A stretch of DNA of 64,000 nt from Enterovibrio norvegicus FF-33 (GTDB lineage Bacteria > Pseudomonadota > Gammaproteobacteria > Enterobacterales > Vibrionaceae): contig NZ_AJYD02000001.1 of NCBI RefSeq assembly GCF_000286835.2, positions 38,489-102,488 of the forward strand. Direction: 5' to 3'. Under the pieces are notes generated by a model that was not told the origin of the DNA, did no database searches, and saw only the letters and a list, made by a program, of their open reading frames with translations. Positions 8,347-17,502 of the stretch are shown here, piece after piece. Position 1 is the first letter of the stretch. The number at the start of each line of letters is the position of its first letter. A program made the translations under genes and the position numbers.

Positions 8347-11142
8347 TCAGTGGGCTTGATCCCAGTTTTCGCCTGTTCCAGAGTCTGCCACGAGAGGAAC
8401 TTCAAGTAAGGCGGCAGATTCCATTAACTTACAAACCTGTTGCTCAACATCCGAAAGGTGTGCGATATCGACTTCCAGCACCAATTCATCGTGTACTTGC
8501 ATGATCAAAGCAACACGACCTTCAGGCTGTTGTCCAATCCAACTGTCGACAAGAATCATCGCGCGTTTAATGATATCTGCCGCTGTTCCCTGCATCGGTG
8601 CGTTAATCGCAGCGCGTTCAGCCCCTTTACGGCGCATACCATTGCTTGAATTGATTTCTGGCAAGTGTAGTCGACGACCAAAAATAGTCTCTACATAACC
8701 TTGCTCGGCAGCCTGTAAACGCGTGGCTTCCATGTACTGACGCACGCCAGGATAACGTTCAAAATAACGCTCCATATATTGCTGCGCTTCGCCACGAGGA
8801 ATTCCCAACTGTTTGGCCAAACCAAATGCACTCATGCCGTAGATTAAGCCAAAGTTAATGGCTTTAGCGCGACGGCGCATTTCACTGGTCACTTCACTAA
8901 TATCAATCCCCATCACTTCTGCCGCCGTGGCACTGTGAATGTCTTTCCCGTTGCGGAAAGCTTCAAGCAATGCTTCATCGCCAGACAGATGCGCCATAAT
9001 GCGAAGCTCGATTTGCGAGTAATCGACAGCAAGAATAGCTTTGCCCGGTGGTGCGATAAACGCCTGACGAATACGACGCCCTTCTTCATTACGAATAGGG
9101 ATATTCTGCAAGTTTGGATCGGCCGAAGACAAACGACCTGTCGCAGTCACCGCTTGGTGATAAGAAGTATGCACGCGTTTGGTTTGCGGCTTCACCATCC
9201 TTGGCAGCTTGTCGGTGTAAGTCGACTTCAGCTTGGCTAGACCACGGTATTCGAGAATACATTTAGGCAGTGGGTAGTCCAGTGCCAACTCTTGCAGCAC
9301 TTCTTCATTGGTTGACGGTGTGCCTGATGGGGTTTTCTTGACTACCGGCAGACCCATCTTTTCAAACAAAATGACTTGAAGCTGTTTTGGAGAGCTAAGA
9401 TTGAACTCTTCTCCCGCCAACTCAAACGCTTGCTTTTCTAATTCATCAAGACGGATGGCAATTTCTTTTGATTGCGTAGCAAGCATGTCGGCATCGATCA
9501 AAACGCCATGACGCTCCATACGTGACAACACAGGAACAAGCGGCATTTCATATTGCTCGAAGATAACTTTAAGCTTTTCGTCTTGCAGCAAATGCGCCAT
9601 CAACACATTGTGTAGGCGCAAGGTAACATCCGCATCTTCCGCGGCATACGGCGCGGCTTGTTCCATCTCAATTTGATTAAACGTCAGCTGCTTTTTACCT
9701 TTACCCGCAATCTCTTCGAAACTAATGCAAGCATGTTGCAGATAGCGTAATGCCAAACTGTCCATGTCATGACGCCCAGCCACACTATTAAACACATAAG
9801 ATTCAAGCATGGTGTCGTACGCAATGCCCTTCATCTCAATGTCATAACGCGCCAACACGCTCGAATCATATTTCAGGTTCTGACCGACTTTGAGTGCACC
9901 GGCATCTTCTAGCCATGCTTTCATTTCTGCCAGTACCCAGTTTCTATCTAACTGTTGTGGCGCATCGAGATAATCGTGGGCAACAGGCAAGTAAGCCGCT
10001 TCACCTTCTGCAACGGCAAAAGAGAGGCCAACCAGATTGGCTTCCATGTAATCGAGGCTGTCAGTTTCTGTGTCAAACGCCACCACGTCAGCACTGCGCA
10101 GTTTGTCCATCCAAACGCGAAACGCTTCTTCGGTCAAAATGGTTTCGTACTTGCTGCGATCAATGCTTGCCGCTGAAAAGTTTACGTCTTCTTTTTTACC
10201 CGATGCTGAAGGCGTACCGGATGCGACCGCTCGCTCAGCGACAGCATCCATGCCAGCACTACCGCTTTGCGCTTCCGCTAACCAGCGCTTGAAATTAAGC
10301 TCAGTAAACAGCTCAACCAATTTGTCATTTTCAGGCGCACGGTTAGTCAATTGTTCGGGTGTAAACGGCAATTCACAATCTAGCTTAATGGTCGCAAGCT
10401 GATAAGAAAGAAACGCCCCATCTTTATTATCTTCTAGTTTCTTCGCCATGGTTTTAGAACCACGGAATCCAAGGTCGGCAATTTTATCAAGGTTCGCGTA
10501 TAGCTCTTCTAATCCACCGATACCCGCGATCAAAGCCGTCGCGGTTTTATCACCTACACCAGGGACACCTGGGATGTTATCGACTTTGTCACCCATCAAA
10601 GCCAGATAATCGATGATGTACTCTGGGCCAAAACCATATTTATCATGCACGCCTTGTGGGGTCATGATGACATTGGTCATGGTATTAATGAGAGTGACAT
10701 TCTCATCCACCAGCTGCGCCATATCTTTATCACCGGTACTGATCAGAATCGGCATACTGGCCTTGGAACCCTGCACGGCAAGCGTACCGATCACGTCATC
10801 TGCTTCGACACCGTCGATAACCAGCATTGGGAATCCCATAGCTTCAATGATTTTATGCAATGGCGCTATCTGACCGCGCAGGTCATCCGGCATCGGCGGA
10901 CGATGTGCTTTATATTCGGCATACATATCGTCACGAAAGGTTTTACCTTTAGCATCGAAAATCACGGTCACATTGGATGTCGGATACTGTTTGACCAGAC
11001 TACGTAGCATGTTAACCACGCCGTAAATCGCACCTGTTGGCTCGCCATTGGCGTTAGTCAAACTAGGGGATGCGTGGTACGCGCGATAAAGATAAGAGGA
11101 GCCGTCGACCAGAATCAACGGACTGTCAGAAGTCGTCGCCAT
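8347..11142 (-). CDS. polA: DNA polymerase I
   Basis: Full-length 931-residue enzyme that fills gaps and removes RNA primers. Domains in order: 5'-nuclease (about 1-290, with DGSSYLYRA and the metal-binding DGVEADD and GDKDM), 3'-5' proofreading exonuclease (about 330-520, with FDTETDSL, so the exonuclease acidic pair is present), and the polymerase domain with motif A DYSQIELR, motif [15 protein letters not shown] and motif C MQVHDELV. All three activities appear intact. Monocistronic, with spf following on the same strand. Confidence 0.98.
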   Translation of the reverse strand: MATTSDSPLILVDGSSYLYRAYHASPSLTNANGEPTGAIYGVVNMLRSLVKQYPTSNVTVIFDAKGKTFRDDMYAEYKAHRPPMPDDLRGQIAPLHKIIEAMGFPMLVIDGVEADDVIGTLAVQGSKASMPILISTGDKDMAQLVDENVTLINTMTNVIMTPQGVHDKYGFGPEYIIDYLALMGDKVDNIPGVPGVGDKTATALIAGIGGLEELYANLDKIADLGFRGSKTMAKKLEDNKDGAFLSYQLATIKLDCELPFTPEQLTNRAPENDKLVELFTELNFKRWLAEAQSGSAGMDAVAERAVASGTPSASGKKEDVNFSAASIDRSKYETILTEEAFRVWMDKLRSADVVAFDTETDSLDYMEANLVGLSFAVAEGEAAYLPVAHDYLDAPQQLDRNWVLAEMKAWLEDAGALKVGQNLKYDSSVLARYDIEMKGIAYDTMLESYVFNSVAGRHDMDSLALRYLQHACISFEEIAGKGKKQLTFNQIEMEQAAPYAAEDADVTLRLHNVLMAHLLQDEKLKVIFEQYEMPLVPVLSRMERHGVLIDADMLATQSKEIAIRLDELEKQAFELAGEEFNLSSPKQLQVILFEKMGLPVVKKTPSGTPSTNEEVLQELALDYPLPKCILEYRGLAKLKSTYTDKLPRMVKPQTKRVHTSYHQAVTATGRLSSADPNLQNIPIRNEEGRRIRQAFIAPPGKAILAVDYSQIELRIMAHLSGDEALLEAFRNGKDIHSATAAEVMGIDISEVTSEMRRRAKAINFGLIYGMSAFGLAKQLGIPRGEAQQYMERYFERYPGVRQYMEATRLQAAEQGYVETIFGRRLHLPEINSSNGMRRKGAERAAINAPMQGTAADIIKRAMILVDSWIGQQPEGRVALIMQVHDELVLEVDIAHLSDVEQQVCKLMESAALLEVPLVADSGTGENWDQAH

Positions 11143-11309
11143 AACGTTATAAGCTAACCAGAAAATGATTGATGGGCTAGGATGCCACGACTGGCGAATT
11201 CTGTTAACCCGCGATTTCGATTTCTATGGCTAAGAAAGCAAGTCACGCTTCGATTCATACCCTCACATTTATTTTCATATCGACCTACAGACTCATTATC
11301 AAACTGCCC

Positions 11310-11318
11310 TGTGCATAA
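11310..11318 (-). promoter_or_regulatory. DnaA box
   Basis: TTATGCACA on the minus strand, a full match to the TTATNCACA consensus. Confidence 0.6.
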
Positions 11319-11350
11319 ACACTTTCCCGCCCATGACACCCACCTTTCGC

Positions 11351-11359
11351 TGTGGATAA
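11351..11359 (-). promoter_or_regulatory. DnaA box
   Basis: TTATCCACA on the minus strand, the strongest form of the DnaA consensus, 41 bases from a second box in the same orientation. Confidence 0.65.
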
Positions 11360-11681
11360 CTTTGTTAGTATTTATTTTTGGCAATTCAGATCATGTGTGA
11401 AAAACGCACAAAATCAGAAAATATATCTTTTGTTTTTATGCACTTAACTCTAAGTCATTGATCCGGATCAGGATCGTGCGGAGATCATCGACTGTGGAAA
11501 AAGAAATTGACCACCGATCAAAGCAACCTTGCATCTTTTACAATACCGTTCTCTAAGGTTGTGATCAGCGTGAATTCAAATCACCATCGTTTTGCTCATA
11601 GACTACGCTTGATCTGGCTATTAACTCGGCGGCGATCCACGCTTTCGCCGCAAGATGATTTCTTGCAACGAGGACACATTT

Positions 11682-12332
11682 ATGAAAAAGGTGGCTGTCA
11701 TCCTGTCAGGATGTGGTTTTTATGATGGTTCGGAAATTCAAGAATCGGTGTTGTCGCTTCTTGCGATAGAGCAAGCGGGTGCAAGCTGGTATTGCTTTGC
11801 GCCTGATGAAGAGCAATTTCATGTCATTAACCACCATGCTGGCGAGGAATCAGGCGACACACGTAACGCCTTGCAAGAAGCTGCGCGTATTTGTCGTGGC
11901 GATATTGCCCCAATATCCACGTTGAACCCGGATGACTTTGATGCCCTGCTCTTACCTGGCGGTTTTGGTGTAGCAAAAAATCTCAGTGATTTTGCCAACA
12001 CAGGCGTATCCATGAGCATTCAAGAAGACGTTCTGCGTGTTTGTAAAGCGTTCGCAAGCGCTGAAAAACCAGCGGGCTATATTTGTATTTCCCCGATCTT
12101 GATACCAAAGGTGTATGGCCCAGGCGCGAAAGGGACCATAGGAACAGACCCCGAGACGGCAGCAGCATTTAATGCCATGGGCGGTGAACATGTTAATTGT
12201 CCCGTTGATGACTTCGTGCTTGATCAAAGCCGACGCTTGCTTTCCACTCCTGCCTATATGCTTGCTACATCGGTGAGTGAAGCGGCTTCTGGGATCAATA
12301 AACTGGTCGATAAACTCGTGGATATGGCGTGA
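11682..12332 (+). CDS. elbB: ElbB, DJ-1/PfpI superfamily glyoxalase-like protein
   Basis: A 216-residue protein of the class I glutamine amidotransferase-like fold. It begins MKKVAVILSGCGFYDG, contains DALLLPGGFG, and has the nucleophile-elbow cysteine at C135 in GYICISP. E. coli ElbB has weak glyoxalase activity and was linked to isoprenoid synthesis; its true role is unclear. The start at 11682 is chosen for CGAGGA about 8 bases upstream and for the family N-terminus, rather than an in-frame ATG at 11655. Confidence 0.92.
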   Translation: MKKVAVILSGCGFYDGSEIQESVLSLLAIEQAGASWYCFAPDEEQFHVINHHAGEESGDTRNALQEAARICRGDIAPISTLNPDDFDALLLPGGFGVAKNLSDFANTGVSMSIQEDVLRVCKAFASAEKPAGYICISPILIPKVYGPGAKGTIGTDPETAAAFNAMGGEHVNCPVDDFVLDQSRRLLSTPAYMLATSVSEAASGINKLVDKLVDMA

Positions 12333-12392
12333 AAGACGTTTGATATGACATGAGTATAAAAGCGAAGAAGAAAAAGAAGTAGAAGAAGAAAG

Positions 12393-12529
12393 AAAAAAGC
12401 GACGCCGAGTTGGCGTCGCCTGCATCAGAAAACTGCACTACGTAAGCAGATTCATGCAAATACATTTACTGGAAGCAATGTGAGCAATGTCGTGTGTTCT
12501 CTGGTGAAGATTGCCTTCGCCATCGAACG
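12393..12529 (-). ncRNA. ryhB: RyhB iron-responsive small RNA
   Basis: The minus strand carries the RyhB core CACGACATTGCTCACATTGC followed by TTCCAGTA (complement at 12467-12495), the part that pairs with target mRNAs in E. coli. It ends in a terminator, GCGACGCC/GGCGTCGC with six T, and then a long pyrimidine-rich tail. Length is about 137 nt, longer than the 90 nt of E. coli, as in Vibrio. RyhB with Hfq represses iron-using proteins when iron is scarce. The promoter carries a Fur-type box. It lies just downstream of the GNAT gene. Confidence 0.95.
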
Positions 12530-12535
12530 AAATAA

Positions 12536-12564
12536 ATACTAATCATTCTCATTAGCGTTTACAA
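12536..12564 (-). promoter_or_regulatory. ryhB promoter with overlapping Fur box
   Basis: On the minus strand -35 TTGTAA (12564-12559), a 17-bp spacer and -10 TAGTAT (12541-12536). The spacer and -10 contain GCTAATGAGAATGATTAGT, which matches about 14 of 19 positions of the Fur consensus, so Fur with iron would block RNA polymerase. Confidence 0.85.
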
Positions 12565-12589
12565 GTTATTATTACTGCTTTATTTTTGC

Positions 12590-13030
12590 TCATTGATAAT
12601 GTGTGATTTTCTTCACAAAATGCAGGCGGTATTGATCCAGTGAGTCTTTTTTCTCTAAGTGCTCAATCAAGTAATGGTTATTGAGTAGCAAACAAAGCAT
12701 GCCCGCAAAGCAATTACGCGATTTCACACGCAAGCTGGTGTAGCCATGTTGAGCGACCCAGCGCTCTTGCGAATGCAACAGCGCCTGTGCGATACCACGA
12801 CGGCGACCTTTACGAGTGACGCCACCTAGCCAGCTATAGAAACAATCTTCATCCAATTGATAACCCACTTTCACCCCACAGCTTTCCCCATCTTGTTCTG
12901 CAATCAGCACCAAAAAGGGCTTGTCACCAATACGTTTTTTAAGTGAAACCAGCGTTTCCTCACGGGAAAATTCATCGATTTGACCGAGTACGTTGATGGC
13001 ATCGGCCAGCGTGCCTTCTCGAATGATCAT
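12590..13030 (-). CDS. GNAT family N-acetyltransferase
   Basis: A 146-residue acetyltransferase; substrate unknown. The acetyl-CoA binding motif is visible as GGVTRKGRRRGIAQALL (about residues 69-85), preceded by the beta-strand GVKVGYQL and followed by a helix-strand unit (GYTSLRVKSRN). It starts with ATG at 13030. It is transcribed toward ryhB, and the ryhB promoter abuts its 3' end; I see no terminator between them, so its mRNA may run into ryhB. Confidence 0.8.
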   Translation of the reverse strand: MIIREGTLADAINVLGQIDEFSREETLVSLKKRIGDKPFLVLIAEQDGESCGVKVGYQLDEDCFYSWLGGVTRKGRRRGIAQALLHSQERWVAQHGYTSLRVKSRNCFAGMLCLLLNNHYLIEHLEKKDSLDQYRLHFVKKITHYQ

Positions 13031-13089
13031 GGGTGTATCCTTATTTGATCAGCACTCATGTGCTTTTTCTCCGAGTATAGGCGAACAGA

Positions 13090-13118
13090 CAAAAAAAAAG
13101 CCGATCAAACGATCGGCT
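13090..13118 (-). terminator. Intrinsic terminator after yhhQ
   Basis: Minus-strand stem AGCCGATC/GATCGGCT with a GTTT loop and a nine-T tail. Confidence 0.9.
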
Positions 13119-13150
13119 CTATTACCCTCAATCTTATATGCAGGCAGACG

Positions 13151-13816
13151 CTAAACCAGCTTGGCCTGCGCTGTCTCGTTAACCTTGGTCATGCGACCCA
13201 CAAGATAATTCAACAACACGCCATACATAGGTACAAACAGGCCAAGGCTTATGATGAGCTTAAAGACGTAATCGACAATGGCGATTTCCGTCCAGTTAGC
13301 CGCCATGAAGGCATCAGGGCTGTTGTAAAACGCGATGGCAAAGAAAGCCAAGGTATCAAGCGCGTTACCAAACACGGTTGAACAGCTAGGTGCTACCCAC
13401 CATTTTTTTGTCTGGCGTAGGCGATTGAACACATGAATATCGAGGATCTGACCAAGCATGTAAGCCATGAAGCTTGCCACGGCAATACGCGCCACAAAGA
13501 GGTTAAACTCAGTGAGGTGCGCGAGTCCTTGATACTGTCCTTGATAGAACAACACCGACAACACATAAGAGATCAACAGTGATGGCACCATCACGCTGAA
13601 AATGATCTTACGTGCCATGCCTGCACCAAAAATACGAACAGTCAGATCGGTCGCCAGAAAGATAAACGGAAAGGTAAATGCGCCCCATGTGGTGTGAAAA
13701 CCAAAAATGGTGAACGGCAGCTGTACCAGATAATTGCTAGACGCAATGATAACGAGGTGGAAAACCACCAAATAGGAAAGGGCGTTGCGCTGTTGCGCGG
13801 GCGTAAAAGTGCTCAT
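13151..13816 (-). CDS. yhhQ: Queuosine precursor transporter YhhQ
   Basis: A 221-residue inner-membrane protein of the COG1738 family, which imports 7-cyano-7-deazaguanine and 7-aminomethyl-7-deazaguanine for tRNA queuosine. About six hydrophobic segments are visible, with the family's conserved TDLTVRIFG, LGQILDIHVF and CSTVFGNALDT regions. The ATG at 13816 has AAAGG at a good distance; an in-frame ATG at 13834 does not. It is monocistronic with a strong promoter and a leader of about 115 nt. Confidence 0.9.
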   Translation of the reverse strand: MSTFTPAQQRNALSYLVVFHLVIIASSNYLVQLPFTIFGFHTTWGAFTFPFIFLATDLTVRIFGAGMARKIIFSVMVPSLLISYVLSVLFYQGQYQGLAHLTEFNLFVARIAVASFMAYMLGQILDIHVFNRLRQTKKWWVAPSCSTVFGNALDTLAFFAIAFYNSPDAFMAANWTEIAIVDYVFKLIISLGLFVPMYGVLLNYLVGRMTKVNETAQAKLV

Positions 13817-13965
13817 TTGGAACCTTTTTGTCATTGGGGGCGAGGGAACCCAAACGTACTTATTATGCCGAGTATTCTACTCGACACCGTATTTTTCTGC
13901 TTCGCGGTGCAGTTGCATAACGCAAAGAAGGTGGCGAATTATACAGCATTTTTTTGGCTTGCCAA
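13817..13965 (-). promoter_or_regulatory. yhhQ promoter and long leader
   Basis: Minus-strand TTGGCA (13965-13960), 16-bp spacer, TATAAT (13943-13938). The resulting 5' leader of about 115 nt contains a strong hairpin CGAGTA/TACTCG and a possible TTTGG/CCAAA pairing next to the ribosome binding site. I do not see a recognisable preQ1 riboswitch consensus. Confidence 0.5.
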
Positions 13966-13987
13966 CTGTCGTCGCGTCGCCGTGGTA

Positions 13988-14302
13988 TCACGAAAAGGCG
14001 AGTTGTCTACTTAACCAGCGATGCAAAAACAGTAGTTCTTCATCGCCTTCTTTACCAAGGCGCTCTAACCACACACTGGCACTGTAATGCTCAGCTTTGA
14101 GCATAAAGGTGACACCTTCAAAGTCGACCAACCATGTGTGCAGATCGGCATCGGTTTGCTTATCCTGCGCGTTGGCGTCAATCAGTTGGCAAAACCTATC
14201 TAGCATAGCTTCTGCGTTGTCGAAATCCATCCCATCCGCGGCCAACACCAAACGCCCTTCATTGGCGTCAAAATGCGATAACCTAAATCGTGGTTTATCC
14301 AT
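13988..14302 (-). CDS. DUF3630 family protein
   Basis: A 104-residue acidic cytoplasmic protein ([12 protein letters not shown] at the start) that matches the DUF3630 family found directly behind recQ in Vibrio-type genomes; function unknown. Its ATG at 14302 overlaps the recQ stop by eight bases, so it is translationally coupled to recQ. An upstream in-frame Met would lie inside recQ. Confidence 0.8.
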   Translation of the reverse strand: MDKPRFRLSHFDANEGRLVLAADGMDFDNAEAMLDRFCQLIDANAQDKQTDADLHTWLVDFEGVTFMLKAEHYSASVWLERLGKEGDEELLFLHRWLSRQLAFS

Positions 14303-16145
14303 AACTCGCATCATCCGTGTCGAGCGTGATGTGATCTTCAATCACGTCCAAAAATACATGGCCGTATTTTTCTAGCTTGCGCTGACCCACGCCATTGACC
14401 GCCAGCAATTCACCTTGCGAGGTCGGGATCATTTCAGCCATTTCAATCAAAGTGGCATCGTTAAACACCACATACGGCGGGATGTCTTCTTTATCTGCAA
14501 TCGCTTTGCGCAGTTTACGGAGTTTGGCGAACAGCTTTTTGTCGTAATTGCGTTTGCCAAGCTTGTCGGCTTTACTGCGTGGTGACAGACCGAGTCTTGG
14601 CACGGCAAGTTCAAGCGATGTTTCACCGCGCAAGACAGGACGTGCTTCTTCAGTCAGTTGCAGCACAGAACTTCGTGCAATGTTTTGCATCAGGTAACCG
14701 CGATGGATCAGCTGACGGAAAATGCTGACCCAATACTCATGACTGTGGTCTTTGCCCAGTCCATAAGTGCTGATCTTCTCGTGCCCGTGCTCTTTGATGC
14801 GCTGGTTTTGCATACCGCGCAGCACTTCAACTGTGTAACCCACACCAAAGCTCTGATTCACGCGATACACACATGACAGGGCTTTTTGCGCTTGCTCTGT
14901 ACCGTCAAACAGCGTGGGCGGATCTAAGCAAATATCGCAGTTACCGCAGGGTTTCTCGCGATATTCACCAAAGTAATTCAATAACACCAGACGGCGACAG
15001 GTTAGCGCCTCAGCAAACGCGCCCATGGCATTAAGCTTGTGGCTTTCCACCTGCTTCTGTGGTCCTTCTGGCTTTTCTTCCAAACAGCGATGCAACCAGC
15101 CGATATCCGACGGGTCATAAAACATCACCGCTTCGGCGGGCAAACCATCACGCCCAGCACGCCCCGTTTCCTGATAATAGGATTCGATGTTGCGTGGAAT
15201 ATCATGGTGAACCACAAAACGCACATTGGGTTTATTAATCCCCATGCCGAACGCAACCGTTGCCACCACAATTTGCACGTCATCGCGCTGGAAAGCTTCT
15301 TGTACCCAAGCGCGTTGTTCATTGCTCATGCCTGCATGATAGGCCGCTGCGCGTAGATTTTGATCGCACAGCTTTTCGGCCACCTGCTCGACCTTCTTGC
15401 GGCTGCTGCAATAAATGATGCCGCTTTGTCCGCTTTGCCCGGCGAGAAACTGGGTCAATTGCGCCAGCGGCTTATGCTTTTCCACCAAGGTGTAGCGAAT
15501 ATTGGGGCGATCAAAACTACCAAGGAAAGAGTGCGGAGCATCTAACGCAAGACGCGAACAAATATCCTGACGCGTGGCGTCATCCGCGGTGGCGGTCAAC
15601 GCCATCACAGGCACATTCGGGAAATGCTGTTTTAGGCTACCCAGTTGCGCATATTCGGGACGAAAATCGTGTCCCCATTGAGAGATACAGTGCGCTTCAT
15701 CCACCGCGATCAGAGCAATCTTCACTGCTTGCAAACGTTCGATAAAGTCACGCATCAACACGCGCTCAGGCGAGACATAAAGCAGCGAGAGGTTACCCTC
15801 GCGCAGTGCTTGCCATGTTGCTGCTTGTGCTTCTGGGAGCATGGAGGAGTTAATACACGACGCTTGCACGCCGTTCGCAAGCAGTTGGTCGACCTGATCT
15901 TTCATCAGCGAAATAAGCGGAGAGATAACAATCGTCAAGCCATCGCGCACCAAAGCAGGAATTTGGTAGCACAGGCTTTTACCGCCACCCGTTGGCATGA
16001 TGACAAGGCAGTCTTGACCCGCGATAGCGGCATCAATGACTTCCTTCTGACCGTCTCGGTAGCTGTGATAGCCAAACACCGACTGCAAAACAGATTCGTC
16101 TTGTGCCAGTTCCAGCGTTTGCGCGGCAGAATCAGTGACGGTCAT
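14295..16145 (-). CDS. recQ: ATP-dependent DNA helicase RecQ
   Basis: A 3'-5' helicase of the RecF recombination pathway, 616 residues. Walker A PTGGGKS lies at residues 51-57, the DEAH box and aromatic loop are [18 protein letters not shown], and motif VI is [10 protein letters not shown]. The zinc-binding cysteines (CRR...CGNCDIC) and winged helix follow, and a C-terminal HRDC domain is present. The ATG at 16145 follows GAGAGGC at a good distance; the longer in-frame extension to 16220 lacks family similarity. Confidence 0.97.
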   Translation of the reverse strand: MTVTDSAAQTLELAQDESVLQSVFGYHSYRDGQKEVIDAAIAGQDCLVIMPTGGGKSLCYQIPALVRDGLTIVISPLISLMKDQVDQLLANGVQASCINSSMLPEAQAATWQALREGNLSLLYVSPERVLMRDFIERLQAVKIALIAVDEAHCISQWGHDFRPEYAQLGSLKQHFPNVPVMALTATADDATRQDICSRLALDAPHSFLGSFDRPNIRYTLVEKHKPLAQLTQFLAGQSGQSGIIYCSSRKKVEQVAEKLCDQNLRAAAYHAGMSNEQRAWVQEAFQRDDVQIVVATVAFGMGINKPNVRFVVHHDIPRNIESYYQETGRAGRDGLPAEAVMFYDPSDIGWLHRCLEEKPEGPQKQVESHKLNAMGAFAEALTCRRLVLLNYFGEYREKPCGNCDICLDPPTLFDGTEQAQKALSCVYRVNQSFGVGYTVEVLRGMQNQRIKEHGHEKISTYGLGKDHSHEYWVSIFRQLIHRGYLMQNIARSSVLQLTEEARPVLRGETSLELAVPRLGLSPRSKADKLGKRNYDKKLFAKLRKLRKAIADKEDIPPYVVFNDATLIEMAEMIPTSQGELLAVNGVGQRKLEKYGHVFLDVIEDHITLDTDDASYG

Positions 16146-16371
16146 GATGCCTCTCTTCAATGAATTGGCGCTCATTCTAAACGCCCTTCGCCAATGTTGA
16201 AAGCCATGCCGTTGTTGCACACGATTTTCTCATCAATATGTCACCTTTAAGGTGTGCTTAGCGATACATCCTCCATATACTGATTGATGCAGCTAAACCG
16301 TTTATATTTGATGACCATTCAGCACTACCACGCTAGATAAGCCATCAATACCCCTTATTTTTCGCTGCCCG

Positions 16372-16395
16372 CGCCGCCTTTAGGCGGTTTTTGCT
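16372..16395 (+). terminator. Orphan terminator-like hairpin upstream of rarD
   Basis: CCGCC/GGCGG stem with TTTA loop and five T, on the plus strand 40 bases before rarD. No plus-strand gene ends here, so it is either the end of an unseen transcript or an attenuator in the rarD leader. Confidence 0.5.
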
Positions 16396-16427
16396 CTTTG
16401 TCGTAATTTGTATGTTGAGATCTTGCA

Positions 16428-17336
16428 GTGAATGATGCGCAACAAACCCGCCGAGGCATATTTCTCGCCATTGGTGCCTATAGCATGTGGGGTATTGCCC
16501 CGATCTACTTTAAAGCGTTAACTGACGTCCCGGCATTGGAGGTCGTGATGCACCGTGTGCTGTGGTCGTTTTTCTTTCTCGCCATCATAGTGAAAATGAG
16601 TGGCAGCTTTGCCCGCGTAAAACTGCTACTCAAAGATACCAAGCGTTTAGCACTTTTAACCGTTACTGCCGTGGTTATTGCCGCCAACTGGCTCATTTTC
16701 ATATGGGCCGTGGGCAACAACCTCATGTTAGACGCAAGCCTTGGCTACTTCATCAACCCACTCTTTAATGTGGTGTTAGGCATGGTATTTCTCGGCGAAC
16801 GCTTCCGACGATTGCAATGGGTCGCCGTGGCACTGGCTTTTTCTGGTGTGGCTATTCAAGTTATCACTTTTGGCTCATTGCCTTGGGTTGCGTTGGTGCT
16901 GGCGGGCAGTTTTGGCTGCTACGGTCTGTTGCGAAAGAAAATCAATGTGGATGCAGCCACCGGACTGTTCATTGAAACCGCAGTGTTATTGCCAGCGTCA
17001 GCAATCTATTTACTCTTTATTGCCGACAGCGCGACCTCAAACATGCTCGACAACAGTTGGAGCATGAACCTGCTACTGATCGCCGCAGGTATCGTCACGA
17101 CCTTGCCACTGTTGTGCTTTAACGGCGCAGCCACCAAATTGCGCTTATCAACACTGGGCTTTTTCCAATACATCGGCCCAACCATTATGTTTTTTTTGGC
17201 CGTGGGCATTTATACCGAACCGTTCACCGCGGATAAGGCCACCACCTTTGCCTTTATCTGGACAGCGCTGGCTATCTTCACGTTTGACGCAGTCAGACAA
17301 CAAAAGAAAAAGCGCAAGTTAAGCACCCCATCTTGA
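16428..17336 (+). CDS. rarD: EamA family transporter RarD
   Basis: A 302-residue membrane protein with ten hydrophobic segments and the RarD-type N-terminus (GIFLAIGAYSMWGIAPIYFK). It belongs to the drug/metabolite transporter superfamily; the RarD name comes from chloramphenicol-related phenotypes and the physiological substrate is not known. It starts with GTG at 16428 with only a weak ribosome binding site. A terminator follows. Confidence 0.9.
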   Translation: MNDAQQTRRGIFLAIGAYSMWGIAPIYFKALTDVPALEVVMHRVLWSFFFLAIIVKMSGSFARVKLLLKDTKRLALLTVTAVVIAANWLIFIWAVGNNLMLDASLGYFINPLFNVVLGMVFLGERFRRLQWVAVALAFSGVAIQVITFGSLPWVALVLAGSFGCYGLLRKKINVDAATGLFIETAVLLPASAIYLLFIADSATSNMLDNSWSMNLLLIAAGIVTTLPLLCFNGAATKLRLSTLGFFQYIGPTIMFFLAVGIYTEPFTADKATTFAFIWTALAIFTFDAVRQQKKKRKLSTPS

Positions 17337-17341
17337 TATCT

Positions 17342-17368
17342 CGGCACCGCAAGGTGCCGTTTTTTTTA
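17342..17368 (+). terminator. Intrinsic terminator after rarD
   Basis: Stem CGGCACC/GGTGCCG with GCAA loop followed by eight T. Confidence 0.95.
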
Positions 17369-17502
17369 TACCCGCAATATTTTTCTATCCTTCTGCCTTC
17401 ACAGAGAAAAATTGACATCCTGCCTCGTTAATCCGACACACTTCTCGCTCATTAGCGAACTATACTCAGAGGCTAACCGTTCGTGCGTTAAAAGGAATTA
17501 GA

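Larger units (their letters stand above)
11143..11681. other. Long intergenic region with DnaA boxes and GATC cluster
   Basis: Between divergent polA and elbB lie 539 bases without a credible gene. They hold two perfect DnaA boxes in the same orientation (TTATGCACA on the minus strand at 11310-11318, TTATCCACA at 11351-11359), an AT-rich stretch at about 11410-11440, and nine GATC sites between 11389 and 11637, four of them within 11460-11486. It resembles a DnaA-binding or Dam/SeqA-responsive locus but is not at the usual mnmG/mioC origin context. Confidence 0.5.

Noticed and set aside
11154..11400. Short frames on both strands in the polA-elbB gap
   Set aside because: No ribosome binding sites, and they overlap each other and the DnaA boxes; non-coding is more likely.
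11143..11681. Chromosomal replication origin
   Set aside because: Only two DnaA boxes, no 13-mer set and no mnmG/mioC/dnaA neighbours; reported instead as a possible DnaA/SeqA-binding locus.
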